Below are positions 1-8,990 of a DNA stretch of 64,000 nucleotides, piece by piece; within the stretch, counting starts at the first letter, position 1, and each line of letters begins with the position of its first letter. Position numbers and translations under genes: made by a program. The notes under the pieces are model-generated. The model was not told the origin of the DNA, did not search any database, and saw only the letters and a program-made list of their open reading frames with translations. The DNA is taken from the NCBI RefSeq assembly GCF_902806685.2, contig NW_027188981.1:1-64000 (forward strand), in the 5' to 3' direction. Source of the stretch: Maniola hyperantus (Eukaryota > Arthropoda > Insecta > Lepidoptera > Nymphalidae).

Positions 1-118
1 AGGTGTGTGAAGTCTACCAATCCGCATTTGGCCAGCATGGTAGACTATGGCCAAAACTCTTCTCACACTCAAGAGAACCGTACTCTATAGTGAGCCAGCG
101 ACAGGCTGAACATAATAG
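1..118 (+). repeat. SINE 3' part (lepidopteran tRNA-derived SINE family)
   Basis: This stretch matches, from memory, the 3' body of a very common lepidopteran SINE: a phrase resembling GTGTGTGAAGTCTACCAATC, then a TTGGCCAGCATGGTAGACTATGG-like block and a TGAGCCAGCGAC-like end. The left end is cut by the window edge. It is followed immediately by a second copy in the opposite orientation. No protein function is implied; the open frame across it is incidental. Confidence 0.7.
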
Positions 119-129
119 TATACCTTTGA

Positions 130-322
130 CTCCTTTGAGAACAATATGGAGAACTCTCAGGCATGCAGATTTCCTCATGATGTTTCCTTCACCGCTAAAT
201 CAAGTTAAGTATAATTAATTGTTTAAAACGCACATAACTCTTAGAGATGCGTACCTATAATTGAACCCCCAACCTTCAATTATTCAGAGGTGGACATCCT
301 AACCACTAGGCTCTTCGGGGGA
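130..322 (-). repeat. SINE 5' part with tRNA-like head, inverted relative to the first copy
   Basis: Read on the minus strand this begins near 322 with a tRNA-like head. A box A-like TAGTGGTTAGGATG lies near 296-309 and a box B-like GGGTTCAAT near 262-270. It continues into the SINE body (ATGTGCGTTTTAAAC, GGTGAAGGAAACATC, GAGAGTTCTCCATA). The two pol III promoter boxes and the order of body segments fit a tRNA-derived SINE. With the copy at 1-118 it forms a tail-to-tail inverted pair. Confidence 0.75.
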
Positions 323-1015
323 CTTCTTCTAAAATTATTCCCCAAAGTAATGTCCAAAAGTCAAATCATTTTCTGATTTAATTGAGTTAGCTTTGGAAAT
401 TACTTTGGAATTTAAATTATTTAGGCAAATAAAACAACAGTTTGATGATTTTTTATGTTTTCTTTTATTAAAGTAGATTAGATTCTGACATTTTAATTAT
501 ATCACCATCTGCTTCTTATAAATCTAATCTGGCACCGTTCATTATTTTATTTGTCTCTGCACGGGGTCCAAGAGCTAGAGTTCACAACATATCCCAATCC
601 ATATCTTTGTCAGGATGAAGAAATGAATGCAGCACTGTATCACCTTTGCCTGAAAAAAATTATGATAACTGAGTAAGTGACCACTGACTGTGTTGCTTAA
701 TCTATACCACTAGGCACTACCAGCTTCTGTTTAGGTATGACGTTGTCTGCGAAGACTTTAGAATCAGTGTATATGGTATCTTTGTTACTAATTTAGCTAA
801 TCCAAATTGTTTCTTTAAATATTTGTGGTGCGAAGGAGTAAGAAACATCCAAACTTTCATATGAAGAGCAACGTTTTAGGCAGCTCTAGATACATAAGGA
901 AACATACTCGAGAAAGCACTTGTAGTGTGGAGGTACTTACTATGAAGTCATAACCACCAGTAGCAATGGACTCAATTTGTATAATAGGTACTTTATGAAA
1001 CGCTGTTAAAACTCC

Positions 1016-1110
1016 TCTAACTTTTCGGAGTTTAATACCATTGTAACAACTAAATATCACTTGCTTAGCTGTGAAGGAAAAGGAAGATCGTGAGGAAACC
1101 CGCATGAGAG
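1016..1110 (+). repeat. SINE internal fragment
   Basis: The segment carries consecutive SINE body phrases (AACTTTTCGGAGTT, AAATATCACTTGCT, GTGAAGGAAAA, CGTGAGGAAACCCGCATG) in the same order as the copies at the left edge. Head and tail are missing, so it is a truncated copy. Confidence 0.65.
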
Positions 1111-1651
1111 CCTTTACTTGTATTGAATGATAACGTTTGTTAACTTACGAGTTCTAACTTCCAAGCAGCCACAGTCCGTCAATAAGGGTCCCAATACTTA
1201 GGCAAATCAGTGCCCAGGCATTTGCGTATAAGTTCAGTGAGAAAAACTAAGTCTCCGGAGTCCGAGGAGCAAGCAAAGTTGCAGAATTAATCACAAAAAA
1301 CAAACGCGTAAACTAAGGAAAAACAACAAAAAATTGTACTTTGTGGTCTGGGGTTCGAAATAGTTACCACAGACTAACTACTTATTTGTAATAAGTAACG
1401 TAGCCAAATTTAGGAGACTGTTATGTCCATGTAAATTGCTAGATTACCAAGTGATTACCATAGATATTCGATTTAGTCGGGTTATAAATAGGTCCGTGCT
1501 ACCAATACGTCATCAAAATGTCGATAATGACCAATTGCGATATAGTGCATTAGTCGTCCGCGATAGCAAATTTATCAACTGTAACGATCACGATTCTTAA
1601 GGATATTTCTATTGAGATGTCACATGTCAGTTTACGGCAATCGGCCCGCAG

Positions 1652-1716
1652 TTTCCCTCCGTCATCAGTTGTCAATGTTAATGTCAATTGACATTGACAA
1701 CTGACAAGGAGGGAAA
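1652..1716. repeat. Foldback (inverted repeat) of 65 bp
   Basis: The sequence begins TTTCCCTCC and ends GGAGGGAAA. Inner arms TCAGTTGTCAATGT and ACATTGACAACTGA are also inverted, around a centre containing TAATGTCAATTG. It would form a long hairpin. This is likely the collapsed remnant of a miniature inverted-repeat element; no flanking duplication was established. Confidence 0.6.
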
Positions 1717-2259
1717 AAAATATACGTTCAGAAATAAAGGCCTCATTCAATATGATGCGATCAATTTTAAAAGGTTACTGATTCCAGAATATGAATAACT
1801 ATGAAAAAGAAACTGATCGATGATACGAATATTCTGTGTAAGAAAATGTCCCTTTTTGAAGAGATCAATCTGATAAGTAAGAGACACCCTTGTAAAATAT
1901 CCTCTTTTGTTACGAAATCAATAGAATGTGAACTATGGCGATATTTTTTGAGAAAATATCCTGTTTTGTTCAGAACAAGCTTTTTTAAGTCCAATTTTCT
2001 AAGTAGCATATCCTGTTTTACATTCGTTTAAGGTGTGAAATGATGTATTTTAGCATAGCTAAGAAGACCTCATACTCAGTTTAAAAAAATCATATTTTGG
2101 ATATATCCCGTTTTGAAAAGACCCTCCTCATATATAGGTAGGTATGTACATATTATAAATATTAGTTCCTTTCGTCAGATACAGATGGCGCTACTAAGCT
2201 GTTGCCACTATTAGCTCGCGAGATAGTACTCTATTTCCATATGTAAAAAGTACTCTGTG

Positions 2260-4031
2260 ATGGCTATCATCGAAAACAAAGATTTGTCGACCAATACAAA
2301 TAAGGCCAAAATTAATGCTTGGAACGATATAACAGAAAAGTATGTACCTACCTATAGCTAAACTTTAGTGACTCTTCAGCCTTCACCTTGGTTATGTTGA
2401 TGAAACAAAATTGTTATTTCCAGGTTCAATACAGCTAATATTAGACCGAGGGACAAAAGACAGGTGTTGAATCAGTGGAAGCTCATCAAACTTTCGTCTA
2501 AAAAGGAACTGTCAATATACCGCCAGCAATTAATTAAAACTGGGGGTGGGCCAAAACCACCATCCCCTACGCCAGAAACTTTGGAGGTCATCGAAATGAT
2601 ACCTCAAGAATTTGAAATAGATTCTAACGAATTCGACTCTGACGGTATTAAGGTACAAACTAATTATAATATTGATTTTTATACTAACTACTACTAGCAA
2701 CTTGAAGTGTATTAATTAATGCTCCAACATTCCCTTTAATTAATAATCATGTTATTAAATGATGAATATCTTTCTTAAACAAGTTTCTTACAATGAATTA
2801 TAAATAAAAAGCCCACAACTTAATGAAAGCGTACCCAAAATAGTTATTAAATTGGTTTTGTTTTCATCATTCAGGATATGGGAACTACATCTGCATCTAT
2901 TATAGAAATTACAAGTGAACCTGACTATCACATTGATGATAAGGTAACATAGCCTTTACCTATTACTACAACAACTTTTGAAATTGCTATTCTCAATTAA
3001 TAATATGTTACATTATATTTTTTTAGGATAATTCAACACCAACAATAATACAGATCAGTGAGAATGAACCTGATCTAAACACAACTAATAAGGTAACATT
3101 GCTTAAATCTTTTATTACCACAACATCAACTTACTGTAGGCGCTAACAGAAAAGTGACAATTAATTATTACATTTTTTCTTTTAGGATATCAAATTAAAT
3201 TGTATTGAAGAGGAAGATAACCCTGCACAAGAAAAAAAAATCACGAGCAGGCTGTTCACGACACCAATGAGAGTTGTAAAGAAAAAACATGTAAGTTTTT
3301 ATAATATCTACTAACATTATTGCCCATCTTTATTATCCATACTAATAATATTATAAATGCGAAAGTGTGTCTGTCTGTCTGCAGTTTTTACAGCCCATTC
3401 GTTTAACCGATTTTGATGAAATTTGGTACAGAGATAGCTTACATCCCGGGGAAGGGCATAGGCTACTTTTTATCACGGAAAGCAAAGTTCCTACAGGAAT
3501 TTTAGAAAACCTAAATCCATGCGGACTAAGTCGCGGGCACCATCGAAATAAATATAAAAGGATTGACTGACTGACTGACTGATCTCATCAACGCACAGCT
3601 TAAACTACTGGACGGATCGGACTGAATTTTGGCATGCAGATAGCTATTATGACGTAGGCATCCGCTAAGATAGGATTTTTGAAAATTCTACCCCTAAGGG
3701 GATGAAATAGGGGTTTTAAATTTGTGTAGTCCACTGCATAAGTTGCAAGCATAAGCTAGTCTAGTATATTAACATACATATTTCAGTATGGGGGAATGAA
3801 ATAATCATTTTGATTTTGTTTTAGCCCACAAAAAACAAGGATTCTTTTGACTTGGGGAAATCGTCTTATGAGGACATGCATCACTTCAGGGTCTTAGAAA
3901 ATGAGCGAATGCAAAAAGAACATGAAGTACGATTAAAAAATATGGAGGAGCAACACAGCCAGGTCATGGCAAACTTAACATTACAAAATGAAATATTAAA
4001 AAAAACTTTGGAGTCATTCCAGAAATCATAA
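2260..4031 (+). CDS. Myb/SANT-like DNA-binding protein, six exons (Harbinger partner-type ORF)
   Basis: Six exons join into one open frame of about 251 codons: 2260-2339, 2424-2652, 2875-2943, 3027-3092, 3186-3290 and 3825-4031. All have GT..AG introns; intron 1 is phase 2 and the others phase 0. The N-terminal residues (a tryptophan-containing helix, then R..QVLNQWKLIK and TGGGPKPPSP) fit the Myb/SANT-like fold of PIF/Harbinger accessory proteins and of zeste-like host factors. The C-terminus is a charged, probably coiled-coil helix. Exons 3 and 4 look like duplicates. The frame is open for a few codons upstream of this ATG (YSISICKKYSV), so the first helix may start in a missed upstream exon. 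The convergent Harbinger transposase remnant 38 bp downstream suggests transposon origin, although the coding frame has no lesion. A domesticated host gene is the alternative. Confidence 0.7.
3337..3740. repeat. Two dispersed repeats inside the last intron of the Myb/SANT-like gene
   Basis: Positions about 3337-3560 (plus) carry a widespread lepidopteran repeat, with ATTATAAATGCGAAAGTGTG, a TCTG run, CATTCGTTTAACCGATTTTG and ATCCCGGGGAAGG. Positions about 3561-3740 are the reverse complement of the repeat family seen at 60125-60700, sharing the GCTGTGCGTTGAT phrase and a (GTCA)n end. Both sit within the 3291-3824 intron, so the coding sequence is not interrupted. Confidence 0.65.
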
Positions 4032-4069
4032 ATTAAACCAGTTTAATTGAATATTATAGTTTTATTAAC

Positions 4070-4466
4070 CTAAAAATTTTCATCTATAAATGTGGCTCTT
4101 ACTGCAGCTCCACGCAATGTATTTTGTGTCACTGGTGCCACTGGTGGTTCAGGCAGTGGAGGTGTGTCGTTGTCAGTGAAAGGCTCCTCATTGAGCTCAA
4201 TGGCTATATTATGTAACACTGCCAATGCTACAATATACATTTTGGTGTTTTCCAGAGATGGTCTGAACCCTGTTAGCAAGCACATAAATCGGGTTTTCCA
4301 CACACCGAAACATCTCTCAATGGCATTGCGAGTTCTAATCTGGTTATAATTGTATAATTCTTCTTTACGTGTTCTTGGATTGAGCAATGGTGTAAATAAA
4401 TATGCAGTACATGCATAGCCAGAGTCTCCTAATAATCTGCCATGAAACTGACCACTTTCAAAGGAT
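4070..4466 (-). pseudogene. Harbinger (HARBI1-like) transposase, C-terminal part
   Basis: The minus-strand frame runs from about 4466 to a stop at 4070. It contains the second catalytic aspartate in a LLGDSGY context and the catalytic glutamate in RNAIERCFGVWK, both hallmarks of the DDE_Tnp_4 nuclease of PIF/Harbinger transposases. The tail is PPLPEPP-rich. The N-terminal half is absent: similarity stops at about 4466, where an unrelated LINE-like fragment begins. It converges on the Myb/SANT-like gene, the two-ORF arrangement known for Harbinger elements. This copy cannot be functional. Confidence 0.85.
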
Positions 4467-4500
4467 TGCTTTCAGCCATCAGCCATCATCATCATCAGAT

Positions 4501-4737
4501 TCAGCCATCTCCAGAATATATATACAAGGGAGTGGCAATCTCTCGAGTTTTAAAAAGCAGGCTTACACTTTTCTGCATAAATGCCCTGTTTACGTCAGTT
4601 GAGTTACTCCAAGTTATCAGGCTATATCGGAGCACTGATGATACATAAGCAGCAAGGACTGGTACCAATCTTTCGATAAAAAGCAGGTTAGAAAAAACAA
4701 AACCAATCACTATAACATCCATACCCGGTCCAATCAA
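4501..4737 (-). pseudogene. Non-LTR retrotransposon reverse-transcriptase fragment
   Basis: On the minus strand this encodes LRYSLITWSNSTD followed by NRAFMQKS. This resembles the conserved region after the RT palm of CR1/Jockey elements, where a tyrosine-rich SxLxYGIIxWGNS block precedes FxLQKxxIR. The fragment is about 75 residues long, lacks the catalytic YADD region, and sits where the neighbouring Harbinger copy breaks off. Clade cannot be assigned. Confidence 0.55.
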
Positions 4738-4739
4738 AA

Positions 4740-5840
4740 GTCGAGTAGCAGATCCTCGAGGCTCAGGGTAGATAATCTGCTAGTGGGTTCACGTTCCTAA
4801 TCAAGCCTTTGGGTAAATCTGAAAACCAGGGTTCACTGTTTCTTTAAAGATGATTCCTCTTCTCGGATCATGCGTGACGTGTATTCCTCGTCCAAATGTT
4901 TGGACTTGATTTAAAAATGCTGCTTTGCTTATGTATAAGTAATACTTTCTATTACTTATGTGGTATTTATTATTATATATATTATATATAATTATTGGTT
5001 ATTAATTGATCATTGTTTTTCTTATCAAGCAGATTCGTATAATTAATTCCCAAGTTAGTCATCCGATGAATAATAACATATTTTATGAGAGATAATCAGT
5101 ACCTACATAGTTTAATTTGTGCAACTAAAATATTGATGTTTTTGATTGTTGCGTTAATAATGTTGATTGCATTGTATAAATACAGATTGAGTTTAAAGTC
5201 TATATTTTGATATGATAAAGGATATTATGGTATTCAGTTGTTAAAATAGGTATATAAATTGTCAAACTTTACTATTGTTTCGTGTACCACGATAGTATGA
5301 TAAGAATGTAGTATGATGTAAAGGATGGACAACTGGCTAAGTTCCGATTGTTAGGATGCCTCCTGGCGACATGTGCGGGACGGGACGCACACGTTGTCAG
5401 GACGGTCGATTGTTAGGATCTTAATTTAATTAGCTTCAAAATTGCATTATATTTTTATTTTTACATTGGCAACTTTATTTTTAAATAGTTGTCATTCTGG
5501 AGTTTTGACGCTAGTTGGCGTAAAACGGCGGAAACCAATCAGATTCTTAATTGTCACGTTGGCAATTCTAATTTTCAAATACTATTTTGTCATTGGTTGA
5601 CGCCGGTTGGCGCAGAGCGGTGGGACCAATGAGGTTGGGTTTCTCCCACCCTGACGGTTGGAAGCTGGACGAGTGGGTTTTTTGGTTTTAGCGGACACTC
5701 TCGAGAGAGATCCTGTGTTGTTTATAAGTGCAAGCTGTGAGAATAGTGTTGTTAGCAGTTATTATAGTAAAACTAAGAGAATGATGAAAGTGATTATTTA
5801 TGAGTAACATGGTAGCATCATTTCCGAGAGCCTTCATCGC
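4740..5840. other. AT-rich sequence, possibly LTR remnants
   Basis: No supported coding region. The stretch 4920-5060 is very AT-rich. From about 5330 to 5820 there are two related phrases (TTGACGCTAGTTGGCGTAAAACGG near 5511 and TTGACGCCGGTTGGCGCAGAGCGG near 5597), suggesting an imperfect internal duplication of about 90 bp. The context, next to a minus-strand gag fragment, would allow an old LTR here, but I could not find paired termini. Confidence 0.4.
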
Positions 5841-5844
5841 AATC

Positions 5845-6112
5845 CTACGTAGGGTCAAGCTTATACAAATACGTTAACAACACTGCACTTTGATTAGCGA
5901 CAGGAATGCTGTTTAACTTTATAAACTGCGATAACCGACTATGAAAAACTTCCCATTCGTTGATTTTATAGTCGAACGGCGATAAACTTCCGAGATAATT
6001 AGTTTGATTCATTTTTGAAACACAACGCGGGTCGGTAAGGCGCTCGTCGCCAGATGACATGTAGGTAGGTAGCTGGTACGTAAGAAATAACACAACCGTA
6101 TAGCTCCGTAGC
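5845..6112 (-). pseudogene. Gypsy-type retrotransposon start: LTR end, primer-binding-like site and gag N-terminus
   Basis: On the minus strand a CTGGCGACGAG-like sequence near 6046-6056 resembles the primer-binding region of many lepidopteran Gypsy elements. It is followed by a gag-like start codon near 6012. The encoded segment (GSLSPFD then NEWEVFHSRLSQF) matches in style the gag start of Gypsy A (TVF..ETQEWELYKGRIEQWF). Similarity ends near 5860. Only the first 50 or so residues remain. Confidence 0.6.
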
Positions 6113-6119
6113 TAGTTTA

Positions 6120-6690
6120 TTACTGACTGACTGTCGTCGAGTGCAAACTATTATACATCAGAGTGTCTAAGAAGAGATCGGAAAAAATCCTCAAGACTTC
6201 GTAAGCCACAAGCACCGCCAAGTAGGAGGCCTCGCTCGAGACCGCGTACGTCCTTTGGAATATGAGCTTCGCCTGCAGCACCCTGCTCTGCACTACAGCA
6301 TCGGCCACGACACCTACGCACAGGATGCACATCAACATCTGAACCGCAGCCTTGCTGAATATGATTGGGGAAACTTCTTGTCAAACGGTTGCATGGGCTG
6401 TTTAGGAAAAAGCTATTTGTTTTTTTCAGACTTAATAAACCCGGAGTGATTTTAAAAACCATGTCTTTAGATTTCGGTGTCTTCAAACCAGGACCTGGCT
6501 TCTTTGCAGTCGACGGCGCGAGACTCCTGGCCCAGCCATGCACTTTCAGCTCTGCGGCTTCCGGATGCGCAGGCCTGATTGCGCACAAATTCGAGGCGAT
6601 GCCTGTCGGCTGGAAGAACGGCCTCCACTCGAAAGCATGCTGCTACGACCAGTGGTGCATGACAAATGGCTGTGTGCAGGGACATGTCGA
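6120..6690. other. GC-rich block of unknown origin with a possible membrane-protein fragment
   Basis: Base composition changes sharply to GC-rich relative to both flanks and resembles the GGT-like gene at 27.2-28.4 kb. On the minus strand, about 6140-6360 encodes a stretch with two hydrophobic segments (AAVQMLMCILCVGVVADAVV and SYLAVLVAYEVLRIFSDLF) that could be part of a membrane protein. No domain is recognised and no complete gene can be defined. Other long frames here are mutually overlapping and uninformative. The block ends in a tRNA gene. Confidence 0.4.
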
Positions 6691-6762
6691 GTTCAAGTGG
6701 CCTAATGGTAAGGCGTAGCTCTCCTAAAGCTAAGATTGCGGGTTCGAGTCCCGCCTTGAATG
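6691..6762 (+). tRNA. tRNA-Arg (anticodon CCU)
   Basis: The 72 bases fold into a full cloverleaf. The 7-bp acceptor stem pairs GTTCAAG with CTTGAAT (one G-U). The D stem is GCCT/AGGC, the anticodon stem TAGCT/AGCTA with loop CTCCTAA, the variable region AGATT, and the T stem GCGGG/CCCGC with loop TTCGAGT. The anticodon CCT at 6723-6725 reads arginine AGG. Box A and box B are intact, there is no intron, and a T-rich pol III terminator follows. The D and T arms match eukaryotic tRNA-Arg(CCU). The acceptor and anticodon stems differ from the animal form as I recall it and look more fungal-like. It lies in the GC-rich block, so it may have been imported with foreign DNA. Confidence 0.85.
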
Positions 6763-6785
6763 TACAGCGGTTTGGGGGTACCGCT

Positions 6786-6796
6786 GTTTTTGTTTT
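6786..6796 (+). terminator. Putative pol III terminator of the tRNA
   Basis: A T5-G-T4 run begins 24 bases after the tRNA end, directly after a short inverted repeat (AGCGG / CCGCT). RNA polymerase III stops at runs of four or more T. Confidence 0.55.
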
Positions 6797-6944
6797 GGCG
6801 CCGAAGCGAGAAAAACCGCATGCACAGTTTTTGCTGTGTGCAGCCGGTGCTTGCTGCCAAGCGCGTCTTCTTGATCGCTCTGATTCGAATGCAAATTTCC
6901 ATTTCCGAGTTATTCCCGTTGAGTCACACCCCCGTGTGTAACAC

Positions 6945-7040
6945 TGTGACACAAGGTGCCTAAAATTTCAAAACATTCCCGTTGAGTAACACTGTTACAC
7001 AACGGGAATTAATTTGAACTTGTTGGCACCTTGTGTCACA
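6945..7040. repeat. Nested foldback between the tRNA block and the tandem array
   Basis: The outer 16-bp perfect inverted repeat is TGTGACACAAGGTGCC (6945-6960) against 7025-7040. Inside it lies a second hairpin, ATTCCCGTTG to CAACGGGAAT (6975-7009), whose arms continue as GTAACA/TGTTAC. A related half-copy (TATTCCCGTTGAGT) precedes it near 6911. This resembles a miniature inverted-repeat element or its remnant. Confidence 0.65.
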
Positions 7041-7114
7041 CCTACATAAATACATATTATTGCGCGTGTATCAAGTATTAACTGATTGTGCACTTTTCCG
7101 GGATGTTATTTATT

Positions 7115-7640
7115 TATAAATACAAGATGGCGGACATGAATTTTTTTACAAAAAACTGACATGGGTATCGTTTTTAGGGTTTTCGAGGGTGCTGAATTTG
7201 ATGATGACATTTATTCTGAAATCCAAGATGGCGGACATGATTTTTTTCACAAAAAATTGACATGGGTGTCGTTTTCGGGGTTTTCGAGGGTGCTGAATTT
7301 GATGATGACATTTATTCTAAAATACAAGATGGCGGACATGATTTTTTTCACAAAAAATTGACATGGGTGTCGTTTTCAGGGTTTTCGAGGGTGCTGAATT
7401 TGATGATGACATATATTCTGAAATCCAAGATGGCGGACATGGATTTTTTTACAAAATATTGACATGGGTGTCGTTTTCAGGGTTTTAGAGGGTGCTGAAT
7501 TTGATGATGACATTTATTCTGAAATCCAAGATGGCGGACATGATTTTTTTTACAAAAAATTGACATGGGTGTCGTTTTCAGGGTTTTCGAGGGTGCTGAA
7601 TTTGATGATGACATTTATTCTGAAATCCAAGTGTATAATT
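7115..7640 (+). repeat. 101-bp tandem repeat, about five copies
   Basis: The phrase GACATGGG(T/A)(G/A)TCGTTTT starts units at about 7158, 7259, 7360, 7461 and 7562, a spacing of exactly 101 bp. Each unit contains CAAGATGGCGGACATG, a T-run and GAGGGTGCTGAATTTGATGA. Because 101 is not a multiple of three, the open frames seen across it shift with each unit and are not evidence of a gene. The array is more likely a minisatellite or short satellite block. Confidence 0.9.
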
Positions 7641-8042
7641 TATAATAGTTTATTATAAATAATATGACAATAAAATAGCCTGAATGAAGTGTATAGAAAA
7701 TATATTATTTATAATAATCACAAATCACAAGATAACTTTGACAGGGGCCCCCCCTGTCAATGTCATTCAAGTGCCAAGAAGTGTTGGAGAACAAAGGCAT
7801 ACAGCCTTACAAATAAACCCATTATAAAATGTTAAACTAAGAATTTACATAGAATAAGCGAAATGTCAACAAATAAACTCTGAATAGTCTAAACCTACCA
7901 TAACGTCGGCGTATCTCTTCAAACAACTTTATTCCATCGCTAAACTTAGTCGCACCCTAGTTTAAATTCGAAATCACCTTAAAATAGTGCAAATTGCATT
8001 ACATTCATAGGTGTTTTAAAATTTTGAAATCTATTATTTACA
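7641..8042. other. Spacer upstream of a Harbinger transposase
   Basis: No coding region. It contains a short near-perfect palindrome TTGACAGGGG/CCCCTGTCAA at 7738-7760, which could be an end structure of the transposon whose transposase begins at 8043. I could not find a matching inverted terminus elsewhere. Confidence 0.4.
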
Positions 8043-8504
8043 ATGGCGTTAAGAGCAATAGAACAAGTAGAGCAAGTTAATAATATAATGAATCAAATAC
8101 AGACTCAAAGAAAAGTTAAAACATTCAGAAACAGGAAAAATCCATATGATTTGTATAGTGATGAAGAATTTCGTGCTAAATATAGCTTTTCTAAAAGCGG
8201 TGTTATGTTTTTAGACCAATTATTTGGTAGATCTTTGAACATGAATAAACGTGGAGGTGGTTTATCTTCGACTCTCCAGATAATGATAGCATTGAGATAC
8301 TGGGGTCGCAACCAAGTAAGTAGCTTTATCTATCCCTACATCTATATTACTAATATTATCAAGAGGTATATTTTGTTAGTTTGTTTGTAGGAAATAATCT
8401 CTGGAACTACTAAACCGATTTTGAAAACTAGTAGAAAGCAACATATTCGTGAGTGTAGGCTATATTTTTTTGATTGATGGCTACAATCCATATTGGCATG
8501 AGAG

Positions 8505-8986
8505 TGTGGGCTACATTACACCACACATACATATTTAAGCACATACTATAAACATACACACAACATAATACCTATTTTACCGACTAGTTTGTCGACACCG
8601 CAATCGTCAATCTTCGCCTTCACTACAAATTAGATAGGCATAAAAAACCGGCTGCGAGGTGCAAGCGATGACCTAATTACATTACTCGAACAGTCCGAAA
8701 CTGCACTCGACGCGGAGCGCGTGTCGCCTGTCCGCGCGACGCACGTGGCATTATTTACGCGATCTTATGTGTCGTACCGTTTTGTGATCTTTTACGTGAA
8801 TTTAGGTGTAAAACCAATGTGGTTGTAGTATAGAAACCGATGTGCATGTGTTGTATAACCGTGTATCACTATTTACCTTCTCGTTGTTAATAGAAATATA
8901 GTAATATTTACTAAATCTTTATTATGGGCATTTTCATTGCTAGTGATGTGTCACATAATCGTTGAATACCACTAGTACCACCCATA
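8505..8986 (+). repeat. Gypsy C 5' LTR
   Basis: Starts TGTGGGCTACATTACACC and ends ACCACCCATA; repeated at 13098-13579. The 4-bp AGAG duplication sits directly outside both copies and fixes the boundaries. AACTGGTGACATG follows the LTR and is the likely primer-binding region. Confidence 0.9.
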
Positions 8987-8990
8987 ACTG

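Larger units (their letters stand above)
323..2250. other. AT-rich sequence without recognisable genes
   Basis: I see no convincing coding region. Short open frames here have no recognisable domains and no supporting splice structure. It holds a SINE fragment (1016-1110), a foldback (1652-1716) and loosely repeated ATATCC(T/C)GTTTTG-like phrases near 1896, 1955, 2005 and 2098. Confidence 0.5.

Noticed and set aside
857..1105. 82-residue minus-strand open frame
   Set aside because: It overlaps a SINE fragment on the other strand and has no recognisable domain.
6702..6902. Minus-strand frame with GGTRTRNLSFRRATP
   Set aside because: It is the antisense translation of the tRNA T arm and D arm, a well-known annotation artefact.
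7161..7658. Open frames across the 101-bp repeats that look like a repetitive protein
   Set aside because: The repeat length shifts the frame at each unit, so the apparent protein mixes two translations of the same DNA.
4070..8315. A single Harbinger element with both transposase halves
   Set aside because: The C-terminal part is on the minus strand and the N-terminal part on the plus strand, 3.6 kb apart with unrelated repeats between. Two separate copies are simpler than an inversion.
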